This document shows positions 10,715 through 23,149 of a stretch of DNA of 64,000 nucleotides, in pieces (position 1 is the stretch's first letter; each line of letters begins with the position of its first letter). The translations under genes were made by a program, and so were the position numbers. Location: the NCBI GenBank assembly GCA_022702545.1, contig JAHRBC010000002.1, positions 1,426,001 to 1,490,000 of the forward strand. The letters run 5' to 3'. The DNA is from Phycomyces nitens. Its lineage: Eukaryota; Mucoromycota; Mucoromycetes; Mucorales; Phycomycetaceae. Below the pieces are notes generated by a model. The model was given only the letters and a program-made list of their open reading frames with translations. It was not told the DNA's origin and made no database searches.

Positions 10715-13700
10715 CTAAGCATAAAGCTTTCTAGGCAAGGGAATGACAAGAACTTTGGCTGCGCCACGACCAGAAGCTTGATTGCCGATTGCAATTGGTG
10801 AAAGGATACGATGAACAGGCAAAATGTTATCGTAGTTATACTTTTGGAAAGTCGGCTTATACAGCTCAATACCCTGGTTGATTCTTGGTTGATGGTAAGG
10901 GATTTCATACCACTCAACAAAAGCAAAAACATGCTGGGGATTAAGGCGTGCAAGAAAGTTGGCAGGAGTAGGGGTTGGCGAAAAATTGTGGACGAAAAGA
11001 TATTTAATACGACCAGCGTATATCTCCCCAGAATCACCATTTTTCTCAATATACATTGCCTGGATGTATGAACCTCTTCCGTTTGCCCCCTCACTGCCTT
11101 TATAGACTTGTCCAAGAAGATTTATCAAGGTAAACTTCTGGATCCTGTCATTGACAAAGTGTGCATTTCTAATCATGTTTTTGCACTGCAAAGATCGTCA
11201 TCGGCATACTCCATCTTGTAGTACTTCAGCAGGCAGTCATACTCAAGTTTTCTCATCGTTGTTGGTGCTTTCAAAACCAATGGCAAGGCAGATGGCGGAA
11301 GGGGCTCATTGCCAAACGTTTGCTTTGTTGGATTCATTGCTGATTCCAAAAAGGCAGGGAGAGAGAAGATTGACAGCCTATTTTGCTGAGGCACAAACAC
11401 AGTGGCGGGAGACAGTCTGTTAAACAGATCAAGATGACTTGGGCTGGTGATGGTGGCAAGATGAGCTTGGTAAAAGTCGCCTTTGGAACCACTTTGAACG
11501 AACTTATTCATGTATGTCTTTTCAAAACCAGCTTTATGATTGGTGTTGAAGCCTTTGACAAGTCCATTGTATCGTTCAAAGCTGAACAGCCAATATCCAT
11601 AAATGGGCCCGAAATCGTTAATTGTCTCTTTTAAATGGAGGTGAAGGTGCATGTTTGGAGACAGGACGTCATGCTCGTACAATTCTTCACAACCACCGCA
11701 GAATCTCTCCAGACTACCATGAGCAAGCTCAATCTCTTCTTCAGTTATTGTTGGTTTTGTCAATAACCGGCAGGCATCAACAAACTCGATCCAGTTGGCG
11801 AACAGATCATCTTCTAGCCGTCCCTTCAATACAACAGGCGAGTAAATTAAGCACCATGATTTCCATTCATCTGCCTTCATGAATGGAAATCCCTTTGCAA
11901 TTTTGGTGGTGAGGCTGGCGTATTCTGAAGGCAATGTAATAGTGTTCGCCTCAACCTGCATCTCACAAAGATCATTGTCATCGAGATGACCACACAGGAT
12001 CCACTTTTCCATCATGCGCTTGGCCGTTCCAAGGAAAAGATTGTGCATTGGGTCCACAATTGTTGCCCTGACTGGTTCAAAATAGGCAAGTCTGTGAAGC
12101 TCGGACCACCGCACTCCATTCTCAACTTCCAGCTGCTTTCTCTCCACCAAAGTTCTTGCATTTTTCCACATGGTGGCATGCCGGCGGTTCTCCTCTTTTG
12201 TACGGCCAACCCACTCTGAAGAGTTGAACCCAGAATAGTCAACGATCGAAGTCCCTTCAAAACGGAAAAAGTGACGATTGCACTTATGACATGCATTTCT
12301 GCTGTTGTGGGAAGTGAAGCCACAGGTCTTTCTTGCAGCAGGTATGTCGCATGCAACCATCAGGAGAGCAGCACGAACCAAAGCACCAGAACGACTGTAT
12401 GTATCAATACTGATACCAGTGTACAGCTCCTCGAGCTCATTAACAAGGGGCGCAGGTAGTTGTTGATTTCGGCTGTGCTTGCTTCTTTGGGACCTGGCAT
12501 GAGCCCAACAAGAATCACGTTTTCCATCTTATTGCGCTCGTCTCTTGGCAAATTGTTGATGGTAAGATATATCGCACCACAAGAATAAGTTACCCCATCG
12601 AAAGGCTGGAACCAATCGATGTTAAGAGTCAACAACAACGATCTCTCTCTGGCAACAAACTGCATGCCATCCTCATCCACAAACTCCTTCCACATCTTTC
12701 CATCGTAAACATCAAACATGGTGCCAGGAACCTTTGGACCACGATTCCACATGTTGATGGCAGTTTCGAAATTGGGTCGCTTGAAAAGCTTTGCCAAGGC
12801 TGTTTTCAACGAGTTGTAGACAAAAGTGCGCTTTGCAGTCAATCCATTACTAATTCCAGACTTAAACAGACTGTTTCCACATTCGTTCTGGCGGCCAAGT
12901 TTCTTTCCAGTACAACAAGTAGGTACTTCACTATTGCTTTTATACAGAGTGTGACAATCACTGCATGCAACAAATGTTGACACACCACTTGTCATAGCAC
13001 TGTATCCAGTCATCTTCTTTAAACCGGGAATACTCGTTGGGAGTCTGAAGCTTTCCCCATAGTGCTCAAGGATTGCATTAATGAAAGAGATCAATATCAC
13101 GGCACCCTCATCAACAACAAAGGAAGAAATGAACATGACAAGGAAGATGGCTATCAATCTATGCCATGGATCTTCAGGAAGATTGGCTGAACTCTCTGTG
13201 AGTATTAATGATAATTAAATATTAATATCTTTCTTTATTCAAAGGTACTATCAACATTTTTGTTTATTGCTGACCTTCACTCTGCTCGGCCTCTTCTTCC
13301 TCAGCATCTTCATCAGACGATTCATGCTCAGATGAATATTCTTCAATGAGCTCATCTGTTCCAAAAGAAAATCTTCGGCCAAAAGAGGTAAGAACCCATC
13401 GGGATATTCCATGGATGATGGTACATCATTAGAGTAACTGTCATCTATTAAAACCGAGCATAAGTAAAGTGTAAATTGAGTATAAAAAATAAAATACTAT
13501 GTACATTCAATGTCCTCTTCAAATTGAATTGCTTCCATGTCCACATCAACACTGCTTTGTTGGACAGGCAAGACTATTTAAAATATTATTAATATTATAG
13601 CCCACACTATATAATTGCCATTTTATTTACGATTGATATTTCTATCCAATTCTCTGTCTTTGTCACTCTGAGCATGACGCTTGGCAGTTCTTTTGGCAGT

Positions 13701-13778
13701 GATCATGTAGCCAGCAGGATTGCAAATGCATTTCGAGCATCGGCATTCAACTTCATTAGCATTTGGAATGGCAAACAT
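10715..13778 (-). pseudogene. T1: Tnp2/Plavaka-like transposase of PT-1, frameshifted
   Basis: Exons: 13778-13631, 13573-13505, 13444-13275 and 13195-10715. Exon 1 carries the family Cys/His cluster (CRCSKC, then RTAKRH). The large exon holds the transposase core: LTLNIDWFQPFDGVTYSCG, VGLMPGPKE, ACDIPAARKTCGF with a CHKC pair, VDPMHNLFLGTAKRMMEKW, NMHLHLHL and YGYWLFSFERYNG. Single-base losses shift the frame in exon 3 (about 13360), near 12450 (after NNYLRPL) and near 11180 (before NAHFVND). The C-terminus ends VIPLPRKLYA. It converges on P1, with 123 bp between the stop codons. The product would resemble CACTA transposases with Tnp2 and DUF4218-like parts. Confidence 0.9.
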
Positions 13779-14010
13779 TTTTTTGGGTTTATATCAAAAG
13801 AGAATATATAATAGCAGTAGTTTATTGTCAGTTCCTTTATAGTTTTATTATTACTTTCAGGTACTCCGTAATCTATCTAACCAATAAGACATGCTTATAT
13901 CTGTCAATGATACTAACCAAAGGATTTTCCCTGAGTTGCAATTTTTCATATACTGTTATTGATAATAACACCCCACAATTAATCATTGATTTAACACTGT
14001 TTTTGCAGTG

Positions 14011-14805
14011 CACTGTATTACAATTGGCACAGACGAGTCATGGGCTGCTGTACCATGCTCTTTCATCACTTCAACAAATGCCAGAAAGTGCGGTGTGCCA
14101 TCAACCTCTTTATGCTCAAAATAAAATTCCACGGTGCCAACAAACCAGCTTTGAATAGTTATATTGCGACGGCTAGATAAAAATATAAAAAATGCGAGTG
14201 ATCTCTATTTTGTATTTTGACTAATACCAATACTCACTTTCTGTATGGACAGGTGAACATCACATGATGATTGCCATGTCTGGTCTCATTTTTTATTCTT
14301 CGGTACATACATGAAGAATGTATGGTTGAATTTTTCCAAAGACAAGAAGCAACAACAATCGTCGGGTCATCAAGTTCAATACTGTTCATACCACTATTTT
14401 GCACATAGTACTTTGCCAAAGTATTCTTGACAACAGGGCTGCTGACACCTTCCAAGTCATCATCATTCAAGCTGGCATGTCAGTTGAATGGCTCCCATAG
14501 CTGGGCAGCACTTACACCATCTGGAAGATCTAAGAAACTTGCTTCATTATATGTGGACGGCTGACTTGTACTAGGATAATTCTGAGAGCTGTTTGCTGAA
14601 CTGACAAAGCTATGAACAGCAAAGTGCTCAACAAGCAAACTGGCATTTCTACCGCCCTTCAAGTTTGACGTGATAAGCTTAGAGTATACTCTAATTACTT
14701 TTTCCATGGGTAGGTAAGAGATTATTTGACTAATAATAGCAACAGCAGCAAAGATACTTCTTGGTCAATGATGACAAAATCAACGTACCTGTCATCAATG
14801 ATTGT
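14011..14805 (-). pseudogene. CGG-family fragment (a), continuation: transposase C-terminal remnants
   Basis: This continues the fragment cut by PT-1. On the minus strand it encodes pieces also present in the intact copy: VIRVYSKLITS, GGRNASLLVEHF, a Y(T/N)EASF block, IVVAS.LWKNST and NETRHGNHHVMFTC. A stop codon separates the block ending at 14480 from the one starting at 14470. It lacks the rest of the gene and ends at 14805, where a fresh CACTACGGCGG terminus begins. Confidence 0.82.
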
Positions 14806-16751
14806 CACTACGGCGGAAGGACTGGTAGCTGTGCCAAAAACGGTAGCATAACTACCGTTTTTTATGATTTTAGAGCACTTTATCTCCGCAGATTGTAGTT
14901 GAAAGGTAATGTCATCGATGCCGATTCATAAAAGTCGCATGGAATGTCTTTTCATCAGGCAATGAGGTAGTTGTAGTACCATAGAAAGGGCTCGTAAGTT
15001 TTTAGGCAACGTTATTTATTGAAATGAGCATTTTATTTGGTGTTAACGATGTTGCGCATTTTTGAGAAAAATAATTTTTCGCCTGTGTGAACAAAACGGT
15101 AGCATAACTACCGTTTTTTTGAAACCAATTTTTTGTTTTTGATATTATTAGCCATTTTATTTTATTTTATATGACATTAATATTTATTAGAGCACTTTAT
15201 CTCCGCAGATTGTGGTTGAAAGGTAATGTCATGGATCCCGAATCATAAAAGTTGCATGGAATGTCTTTTCATCAGGCAATGAGGTAGTTGTAGTACCATA
15301 GAAAGGGCTCGTAAGTTTTTAGACAACCTTGTTTATTGAAATGAGCATTTTATTTGGTGTTAAAGATGTTGCGCATTTTTGAGAAAAATAATTTTTTGCC
15401 TGTGTGAACAAAACGGTAGTTATGTTACCGTTTTTGAAACAATTTTTTTGTTTTTGACATTATTAGCCATTTTATTTTATTTTATTTGGTATTGATATTT
15501 ATAAGGAAAGAAAAAAGAAAAAGAAAATTTTTATAAAGTGGCAAGGTTCCCCATGGTCACACGCAGATTGTCATTAAACACGTAATATGGTGCAATGATA
15601 AAGAACTGATTACTACTCAGAGGGTACTGGATGAGCCCAACTTGATGCTGAATGTCATCCACATTAACAGCATATTTTGGCTGGGTTGTTTGTCCAGTTG
15701 AGCTGTGTGACCGCCGTATTACAATTGGCACAGATGAGTCATGGGCTGCTGTACCATGCTCTTTCATCACTTCAACGAATGCCAGAAAGTGCGGTCTGCC
15801 ATCAATCTCTTTATGCTCAAAATAAAATTCTACGGTGCCAACAAACCAGCTTTGAATAGTTATATTGCGACAGCTAGATAAAAATATAAAAAATGCGAGT
15901 GATCTCTATTTTGTATTTTGACTAATACCAATACTCACTTTCTGTATGGACAGGTGAACATCACATGATGATTGCCACATCTGGTCTCGTTTTTTATTCT
16001 TCGGTACATACATGAAGAATGTACGGTTGAATTTTTCCAAAGACGAGAAGCAACAACAATCGTCGGGTCATCAAGTTCAATACTGTTCATACCACTGTTT
16101 CGCACATAGTACTTTGCCAAAGTATTCTTGACAACAGGGCTGCTAACACCTTCCAAGTCATCATCATTCAAGCTGGCATGTCAGTTGAATGGCTCCCATA
16201 GCTGGGCAGCACTTACACCATCTGGAAGATCCAAGAAACTTGCTTCATTATATGTGGACGGCTGACTTGTACTGGGATAATTCTGAGAGCTGTTTGCTGA
16301 ACTGACAAAGATATGAACAGCAAAGCGCTCAACAAGCAAACTGGCATTTCTACCACCCTTCAAGTTTGACGTGATAAGCTTGGAGTATACTCTAATTACT
16401 TTTTCCATGGGTAGGTAAGAGATTATTTGACTAATAATAGCAACAGCAGCAAAGACACTTCTTGGTCAATGATGACAAAATCAACGTACCTGTCATCAAT
16501 GATTGTGGCCAGTGAGGCACGGCTAGGACAATAGCACTCCACATTTACAAGTGCAAAAGAATGTGGTGTGTCAAGAATCTTCTTCAAGACACCTTTAAGA
16601 GTGCAAACCAGACTTGTAAGAGAAAAATAGCAGAGAACAGCCAGGCAAGTTTATTAATTAACAAACATTTGAATATACATTATAATTAATACAATATTTT
16701 TATTATGTTATAGCAGGAAAGAGCAAGCAGTTCTTTTCTTTCGGAAGATGA
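14806..16751 (-). mobile_element. CGG-family derivative (b), internally deleted, left arm beside PT-2
   Basis: It starts with CACTACGGCGGAAGG at 14806. The subterminal block is present twice in tandem (about 14870-15180 and 15188-15500), each with the phrase CTTTATCTCCGCAGATTG. Then on the minus strand come the transposase C-terminus (15531-15770), its preceding exon remnants (15935-16408), and at 16500-16690 a remnant of the partner gene joined directly by deletion. The copy stops at 16751 where PT-2 begins. Stop codons and missing exons make it non-coding. Confidence 0.85.
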
Positions 16752-18386
16752 CACTACAAAAACTGGTCGATTTTACTAACCTGAAATGTGGGGTATATGT
16801 ACATGAAATTTTATATTCCATATACATTATGAGGAGATTTCATCTGAATCCATATTCCAATGCCCCATATGGCGTTGATTAACATCCTCTGATTATATGG
16901 GTTGACGGAATCCCAACATTAGACAATTGCTAGTCAGCAAGCTGTGTAGAAACTAAATATACATTATAGCTACACCTGATTCTCAATGAATACCCATTTA
17001 TGTATGGTCTGTTATAAGGTGCGCATACAAACCCAATTGCCATGTATTGTCTACTGAGATTGGTCCTTTTTGTTATATTTAATATGCTTTTATTGGCTTT
17101 GTTTCTCTTAAAAGTGTGGGAATGGACCTCTGGAGTTTTCAAAAGTGAGGGAATGGGTTATTCGACTGTATATAAAAGTGAGGGAATGGGTTGTTTTATA
17201 GTACAAAGTGAGGAAATGGGTTCTTCATAAACAAGCCTCTTTGGTTTGTTTATTTTTCAATAACAATGAATTGTATAATTTTCAATATTTTTATTTTATA
17301 CAATTGATAGTTTTCTAAATACGCATTCTAATTTTATGGTATATTCTAGAATAATACAGCTATTGCATGCATGCTTCTCTCTGATCTCTACTATCCATGG
17401 GATGCTCTTTCTATCAGCGGGTCAAAAACTTACTTGAAAGGGTACTTGACTATGCAAGAATAAAGAAAACAAAATTAGTAAATAATCTGAATAGAGAGAG
17501 AATATTTCAAAGTGAAGTACTTACAGGTGTGACTAGAAACAAAGGGACATGGCACAAGCAATTATTTTGAATTATGAAAGGAGCGACAGTCTGGTATTTG
17601 CATTATCTATATGTGAATAAGGCTTGATTAGTTGGTGTATAAGTATTGGTAGAAACAAGATGAGATCTATTATAAACTCACCAATATAGAGATGTCTTTG
17701 CATGTTTTACAGATTGTTTAACTGAATGGACTAACCGTACTTTATAGATTAACTAGTAAATATAAGTGATTAGAGATCAAAAGTAAAACTAGGATAAATA
17801 ACCTTACCATTGTACTAGATCTGATGACTGTGAGGCAAAACAAAACCAAAAAAAGTTTTTCAATGACTAGATGAATATAAATATTAGTAAAGATGAGGTT
17901 ATGCAAGAATATATTCATTTGTTAGTGAATGTGAGATTGAGCATGTCAAGTAAAAAGCAGGTGGCATTGATAGACTATAGGAAAATATATTAAGAGATGG
18001 TGAGTAAAAGTAAAGTATAGAGCAAAGTCACTTGGCTATTTGACGGCAGTAATTATTAAAGAGGTTTAAAAAATAAATAAATAAAAAGAAAAAAATACTT
18101 TGTGATAAAGTGCCTTGACCCTGAAAATAAAATAAGCGGCCGGTCAAAATGATTTTCTTGAAGATATCGTTGCTTTGTTTTATGTCTGTGAAACTATGTC
18201 TCACTGGGTTAAAAAAGATACTCCTTTGATTTATATAAAGTGCAAGATATTATGAAATATGATTAAATACTTTTACTCTATTGCTCTTTAGCCTCTTTTT
18301 TTAAAGTAAGTATAAACTGGCCAATATATGGTGCAATGTATATCAATATCTATAGACTCATTGATCCTTACATCTTTAATAGAACT
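16752..18386. other. PT-2 left arm with subterminal repeats and intron-like signals
   Basis: Four copies of a GTGAGGGAATGGG-like word occur near 17113, 17143, 17180 and 17209. The same word occurs inverted near the right end (about 31907), as expected of transposase-binding subterminal repeats. The minus strand shows donor-like sites near 17450, 17523, 17680 and 17805, as in the other PT left arms. No convincing protein is visible. Confidence 0.45.
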
Positions 18387-19658
18387 ATGAACACCCGCAT
18401 TCCTCCCCCTCCCCGTCAGCGTAACCCCAGACTCAATGCTGTTGCCCATAGTGCATTGGCAGGTGGTATGAATACCACTCTTATCACAGAGCCCGAGTCA
18501 ACCGGAACCATGATCTCTGGTAACCAAGACAACATGAACAAATTGGATTCTATCCATAAGCTGTTGTTGTCAACAAATGAAAAGGTCGATTCATTGACAG
18601 CTGAAATCGAGACCATTTCAAAAAACATGAGTGTCATGGAGAATGGTATTTGTCTCTCAAACGAGACAAATGCCTATCTCAAAAATAAAGTTGATGAGAT
18701 TGTGCTTGCACAGGCAGAGGTAAAAGGTGTCATGGAAAAGGAGAATTTCTCTGCAGGTGCAGGCCTGGGAATCGATTTGTCTTCCTTGACAGAAAAGGCT
18801 TTTGTCTCGGGTAAAAGACACCCAAAGATCTCAGTAAGTGTATCTTTAATTGTAGAGTTAATCATTGTCATACCTAATAAACGTTCAATAGAGTCTCATC
18901 AACGGGTATATTAAGAAGCCCAGGTTCACCAGCGTGGACCCTATCAAGATTGCAGAGAATTCTGCAAAGCCTGGGTGGTCATTGACCAGCAACTTCAATG
19001 ATGGTTACAATCATGCTTTGGCGATGACTCTCACATCCTACCTCAGAGATCAGAAGGATTCTAAAGCGGTTCCCACAAGCGACCTTGGTAGGATGGTGAA
19101 GAACCACTTTCGGAACCAAGTGCGTGAATTCAGAGTCTTGCCCGACAAGGCAGCATCCCGCCAAAGATCAGCCCAAAGACGCAGCCGAAAGGCAACTGTA
19201 GGTTTAAATACTGAACAAGTGTTGGTTTTTTATTTATTTATTTGATATTCTAATATACCATTGATACCTAGCTTCTCAAACGCCGAATTGTAACCTTCGG
19301 AAAGTATGGAGAAGAGATTACAAGGCTGATGAATGGGCGGGACTGTACAAAAGTCATCAGGGACATCACCATGTCTGACGATGAGACGGATACCGAGACT
19401 CAGGTCAAGGCATTCCGACCAAGCTGGAGGAGCGATGAGGTATTACTATATATAACATGGTTATTGTACTGAGGATGGTTTATTGATTGATTTTTATAAA
19501 AATAGCTCCAAAAATTCCTTGACCTTGTTGACACGTTTGCAGCAAAGAACCTTCAAAAAAAGTCAAATAGCTTGCTCAAACGTGTCAGAACAGTGAAGAC
19601 AGTGTGTGCCCCAGCTGCGCAACCAGTCCCTTTGCCCGAATGGGCTATTAAAAATTAA
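18387..19658 (+). CDS. P2: PT-family partner protein, intact
   Basis: Four exons join without a stop: 18387-18833 (447 nt), 18892-19197 (306), 19272-19439 (168) and 19506-19658 (153), giving 357 aa. All introns are phase 0 and begin GT. I chose the ATG at 18387 (MNTRIPPPPRQR) because it matches the start of P homologs; an upstream in-frame ATG at 18336 is less likely. Exon 1 has a long heptad-like coiled coil (about residues 50-115) and ends KRHPKIS. Exon 2 opens SLINGYIKKPRF, then DPIKIAEN and PGWSLTS, and ends in a very basic RQRSAQRRSRK. Exon 3 has MSDDETDTET and ends RPSWRSDE at the splice site. Role unknown; a nuclear DNA-binding accessory to T is inferred from the coiled coil, the basic tract and constant linkage to T. 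Confidence 0.85.
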
Positions 19659-20019
19659 TAAAACAAATTTACCCTAAAAGTTTTATATATGTTAAGCTAT
19701 ATGAATACATGCTTTATAATGAAATGAAATGTAAAAGAATGCAATTATAATTTACGGCATCTTTATATAAAAATCAATACAAATCGTATACATATACCAT
19801 TTGAACATAATAAAGAAATGTTTGGATTTTATATTATGGATTTTGGACATTACATCATGTGAATTTGTATATGTTTATTCTAAAAACTTTTTAAAATACA
19901 AGTCACCACGGATAATTATCCAATCTTTTTTAATGCGCCATGTTTACAAATATATGCATATTAAAGTTTTATAATATAAATATACAAAATCAAAGAAGCA
20001 AATATTGATATTTTAATTT
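19659..20019. other. Intergenic tail of PT-2
   Basis: AT-rich sequence downstream of P2. It ends in GATATTTTAATTT (20007-20019), the left copy of the LINE target-site duplication. Nothing else recognised. Confidence 0.5.
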
Positions 20020-20273
20020 TTTTTTGTAGGGAGCCTTAGGCTCATAGTTTATTAGTGAGCCTCTACGCTTCAGGGCTATAGAGGGTCTCACGACTTGTTT
20101 TTGGGTTTTATGATTTTAAATTGTTTTCTAGTGTTATATGTTTTATAAGTTAGGTCAAAGGAGAAGGTTATATGTCAAGGTCGAGGTCAAGCTCGTTGGT
20201 AAGGCGATCGAGGAGTGAGGTGGTAGAGGAGAGGACAGTTGAGGTGACAAAGGGGACTTGGTCGAAAACAAAC
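20020..20273 (-). mobile_element. LINE retrotransposon, 3' end piece
   Basis: On the minus strand this is the 3' end of a LINE, ending in an A tract (T run at 20020-20025 on the plus strand). It is joined to 27663-28220 once CGG-1 is removed. The 13-bp duplication GATATTTTAATTT lies at 20007-20019 and again at 28221-28233. The inserted LINE is about 0.8 kb, so it is strongly 5'-truncated. Confidence 0.85.
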
Positions 20274-20470
20274 CACTACGGCGGAAAAAACGGTAGCTAA
20301 CTACCGTTTTGGTAGCATTACTACCGTTTTTTCCCACCAAAAAAAACGGTAGTAAAGACTCTGTATAAGGCGATTTTGGTAGCTGTTACCATTTTTTTAG
20401 TGCGAAAAAAAAGGGTAGTTATGAGGCAGGAATAGGCACAGCTACCGTTTTTTTATCCAACCAAAATCGT
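20274..20470. repeat. Left subterminal repeat block of CGG-1
   Basis: Dense copies of ACGGTAG, CTACCGTTTT and near variants in both orientations, several forming short palindromes (for example ACGGTAGCTAACTACCGT at 20287). These are likely transposase-binding sites and could form hairpins. Confidence 0.75.
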
Positions 20471-20709
20471 TTCTTTATATACTATAGCTTCTCTTTTATA
20501 TTACTTTATACACTAGCACCCATTCTTTTTTTACTGGCATTTATTTGAAATAATGATTTATTTTTTATTATAATTTTGATTTATTTCAAATAATATTAAA
20601 ATATATATAATAATAATATTGAAACATACCAAAAGCAAATACTATTTAATATTATAAAACGTATATGGTACAAACCTTTTACTCAAGCTATACACGATGC
20701 CAACAACAT

Positions 20710-21340
20710 GTTGTTATGACTTGGATAGCCTTTGGTCTTCATCAATTGCTATAAAGATATTGTGGTCAGAGAATGAAGCAATCAAATAAACCAAGCATAT
20801 TGTTTTGGGTAGCATACCAGTATATATTGTGCTTGTTAATCAGCGTGCCGAGCATCTTGTTGTGGATCACTGTCATGACTTGGAAGACCTTTGGTCTTCA
20901 TCAATTGCTATAAAGATATCGTGGTCAGAGAATGAAGCAATCAAATAAACCGAGCCTATTATTTTGGATAGCATACCAGTATATATCGTGCTTGTTAATC
21001 GGTGTGCCGAGCATCTTGTTGTGGATCATTTTCATGACTTGGATGGCCTTTGGTCTTCATCAATTGCTATAAAAATATTGTGGTCAGAGAATGAAGTAAT
21101 CAAATAAACCGAGCCTATTATTTTGGATAGCATACCAGTATATGTTGTGCTTGTCAATCTGCATGCCGAGCATCTTGTTGTGGATCACTGTCGTGACTTG
21201 GATGGTCTTTGGTCTTCATCAATTGCTATAAGAATATTGTGGTCAGAGAATGAAGCAATCAAATAAACCGAGCATATTGTTTTGGATGGCATACCAGTAT
21301 ATATTGTGCTTGTTAATCGGCGTGCCAAGCATCTCTTGAA
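20710..21340. repeat. Four tandem copies of a 159-160 bp repeat
   Basis: The phrase (C/T)(A/G)TGACTTGGAT, then CTTTGGTCTTCATCAATTG, recurs at 20714, 20874, 21033 and 21192. Each unit also holds TGTGGTCAGAGAATGAAG and GAGCATCTTGTTG. Copies differ by a few bases. No ORF spans the array. Confidence 0.9.
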
Positions 21341-22242
21341 TTAATGTCACTATATGAAGCGTACAGATGTAAATACTAGATACGGTAGAAGGAGAATAGA
21401 GAATGCGCAATATGATTAATTAAAGAGTGTACACATATTATAATATTCTTACCATAAAAAAGATATTGCTGTAAAGTCAACTCATAAGATTTAAAACTTA
21501 TTCAAATATAATAGTAGTTGGCAGAATAAGTACATCATTAAGAAAACAATATGTATATTCTACAGAGATTCCCAGGTGGGGAGGTGGGGAACGACAAACT
21601 TTGGTGTAATATAGCTATAAAAAATTTTCACCTTTTTTTAGTGCGTGAAAAAATATGAGATGAGTGTTTCATTCCTTGATTAAAGATAGCAGAGCTAAAG
21701 ATGTGGTATACAAGATTCCAATCAGATGTTTATCCCATTGACAACCTTACATAATGGAGGGTCATTTAGTTTTACTTCAAAGAAGTAGAGCAAAGCAAAG
21801 AAAAGAAATATAAACTAACCTCGGCGTAATACAGCTCTATAAAAAAATTCATTTTTTTGGTGTTTGAAAACGGGCGAGATGTGTGTTTCATTCCTAGATT
21901 AAAAACAACAGAGCTGAAGATGTGGTATACAAAATTCCAATCGGGCATTTATTAAGGTGGCAATCTTACGTGATGGAGAGTTATTTGATTTTATTTCAAA
22001 GGAGAGGTCCAAAGCAATGATAAAACAGGTAAAGGAAAAGAGGAAAAGAAAAAGTGTGCTAAAACATATACTAAAAATATGAGAGAACCAATAAGAGCAG
22101 CCTAAAGAATATTAAAGCCCTAGTCTGTTTCTTTTTGATGAAGGCTCATTGCTTATTCCTAGTGGTGTAAACCTATATCAAATAGTAGAAATATTATATT
22201 AATATTAGATTGAGAATAGATGAGCAACAAAGAAGCTCTAAC
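21341..22242. repeat. CGG-1 internal non-coding region with a diverged direct repeat
   Basis: Two copies of a roughly 200-bp segment (about 21590-21790 and 21830-22020) share GTGTTTCATTCCT, AGATGTGGTATACA and CTTCAAAG-like words. No gene recognised. Confidence 0.65.
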
Positions 22243-23149
22243 TTACAGTACATCTGTCATGATTGGTGAATCAGCCTCGTCATCAGTTTGAAACACCTCA
22301 TCTTCCAAAAGAAAAGAACTGCTTGCTCTTTCCTGCTATAACATAATAAAAATATTATATTAATTATAATGCATGTTCAAATGTTTGCTAATTAATAAAC
22401 TTGCCTGGCTGTTCTCTGCCATTTTTCTCTTACGAGTCTGGTTTGCACTCTTAAAGGTGTCTCGGAGAAGATTCTTGGCACACCACATTCTTTTGCACTT
22501 GTAAATGTGGAGGCCAATTTGTCTTGCCCGTCTTTCGAGTAGCAACATGTAGTATTCCTGCTGGCTCCCAGGAATACTTTTCCATGTCTTGGTAGTTACA
22601 GGAAAGTCCTTGTCAATCAGATTGCTTTTGATGGAGCGAGCCAGTGACTTGAGCTGTAGGCGCTTTGTTGTTACCACATATTCTGGCATAGGGAAGAATT
22701 GGGGTAAAATTTGTCCTTCTGGGATCTCTTTGCACTGTGCTTCCCAGTCTTGACGATGGAGCATTTGAAGAAGCATGTTGTATCGCTTGGTATCATCTTT
22801 CCCTTTGAACTCCCCACTTGTATTGATCAGTCATTTTCCAAGCAGGTCAGGATATTCAGTCAATTGAGCCCTTTTTACAGACTCGGTTACCCGTTCAAGA
22901 GCTAGCAAAAAAAAGCATATATATATATAAATATTAATAAAACGATTGTATATAATTAAGAAATAAATAAATCTTACCACTTTGCTCCACAATACTCTGT
23001 TGCATTGTGTTTAGTTCTTCATCATTGATCATTGGAGCAAATTGTTTGCTAAACTGATCTTGAAGAGTACGCAGCATTTGCTTTATTTCAGCAACATCGC
23101 GCTCAACTTTTCTGACCGAGTTGATGAGTGTAGTGTTCATATCAGACAT
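22243..23149 (-). pseudogene. CGG-1 partner gene, one in-frame stop
   Basis: Exons: 23149-22978, 22901-22405 and 22335-22243. The start is MSDMNTTLINSV, followed by a coiled coil (VERDVAEIKQMLRTLQDQF). Exon 2 continues LERVTESVKRAQLTEYPDL and is cut by TGA at 22831-22833, then runs open through QDWEAQCKEIPEGQILP, TWKSIPGSQQEYYMLLLERR and the basic ANQTRKRKMAE. The TGA sits where a Trp (TGG) would fit. Intron 2 has a GC donor (CAG/GCAAGT). Exon 3 is acidic (LLEDEVFQTDDEADSP) and ends at TAA, although CT/GTAAGT there could also be a donor. Family unknown; I infer a TnpA-like accessory subunit from its position divergent to the transposase. Confidence 0.7.

Larger units (their letters stand above)
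6548..14010. mobile_element. PT-1: two-gene CACTA/Plavaka-like DNA transposon
   Basis: The left end is CACTGGAAAAAT and the right end reads inward as CACTGCAAAAAC. Flanking CAC repeats at 6545-6547 and 14011-14013 form the TSD. Removing 6548-14013 restores a continuous CGG-element coding sequence, which proves the boundaries. Inside are P1 (plus) and T1 (minus), convergent. Without the Tc1 insertion the element is about 6.1 kb. T1 has several frameshifts and P1 is split by Tc1, so the copy is dead. Confidence 0.93.

Noticed and set aside
14234..16408. Separate small genes of 75-78 codons occurring twice
   Set aside because: They are exon remnants of the CGG transposase C-terminal part in two derivative copies.
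18336..18386. Upstream ATG extending P2 by 17 codons
   Set aside because: The extension is AT-rich and has no counterpart in the other P proteins, whose starts align with the ATG at 18387.
20710..21340. CRISPR-like array
   Set aside because: The units are directly adjacent 160-bp repeats without unique spacers, in a eukaryotic transposon.
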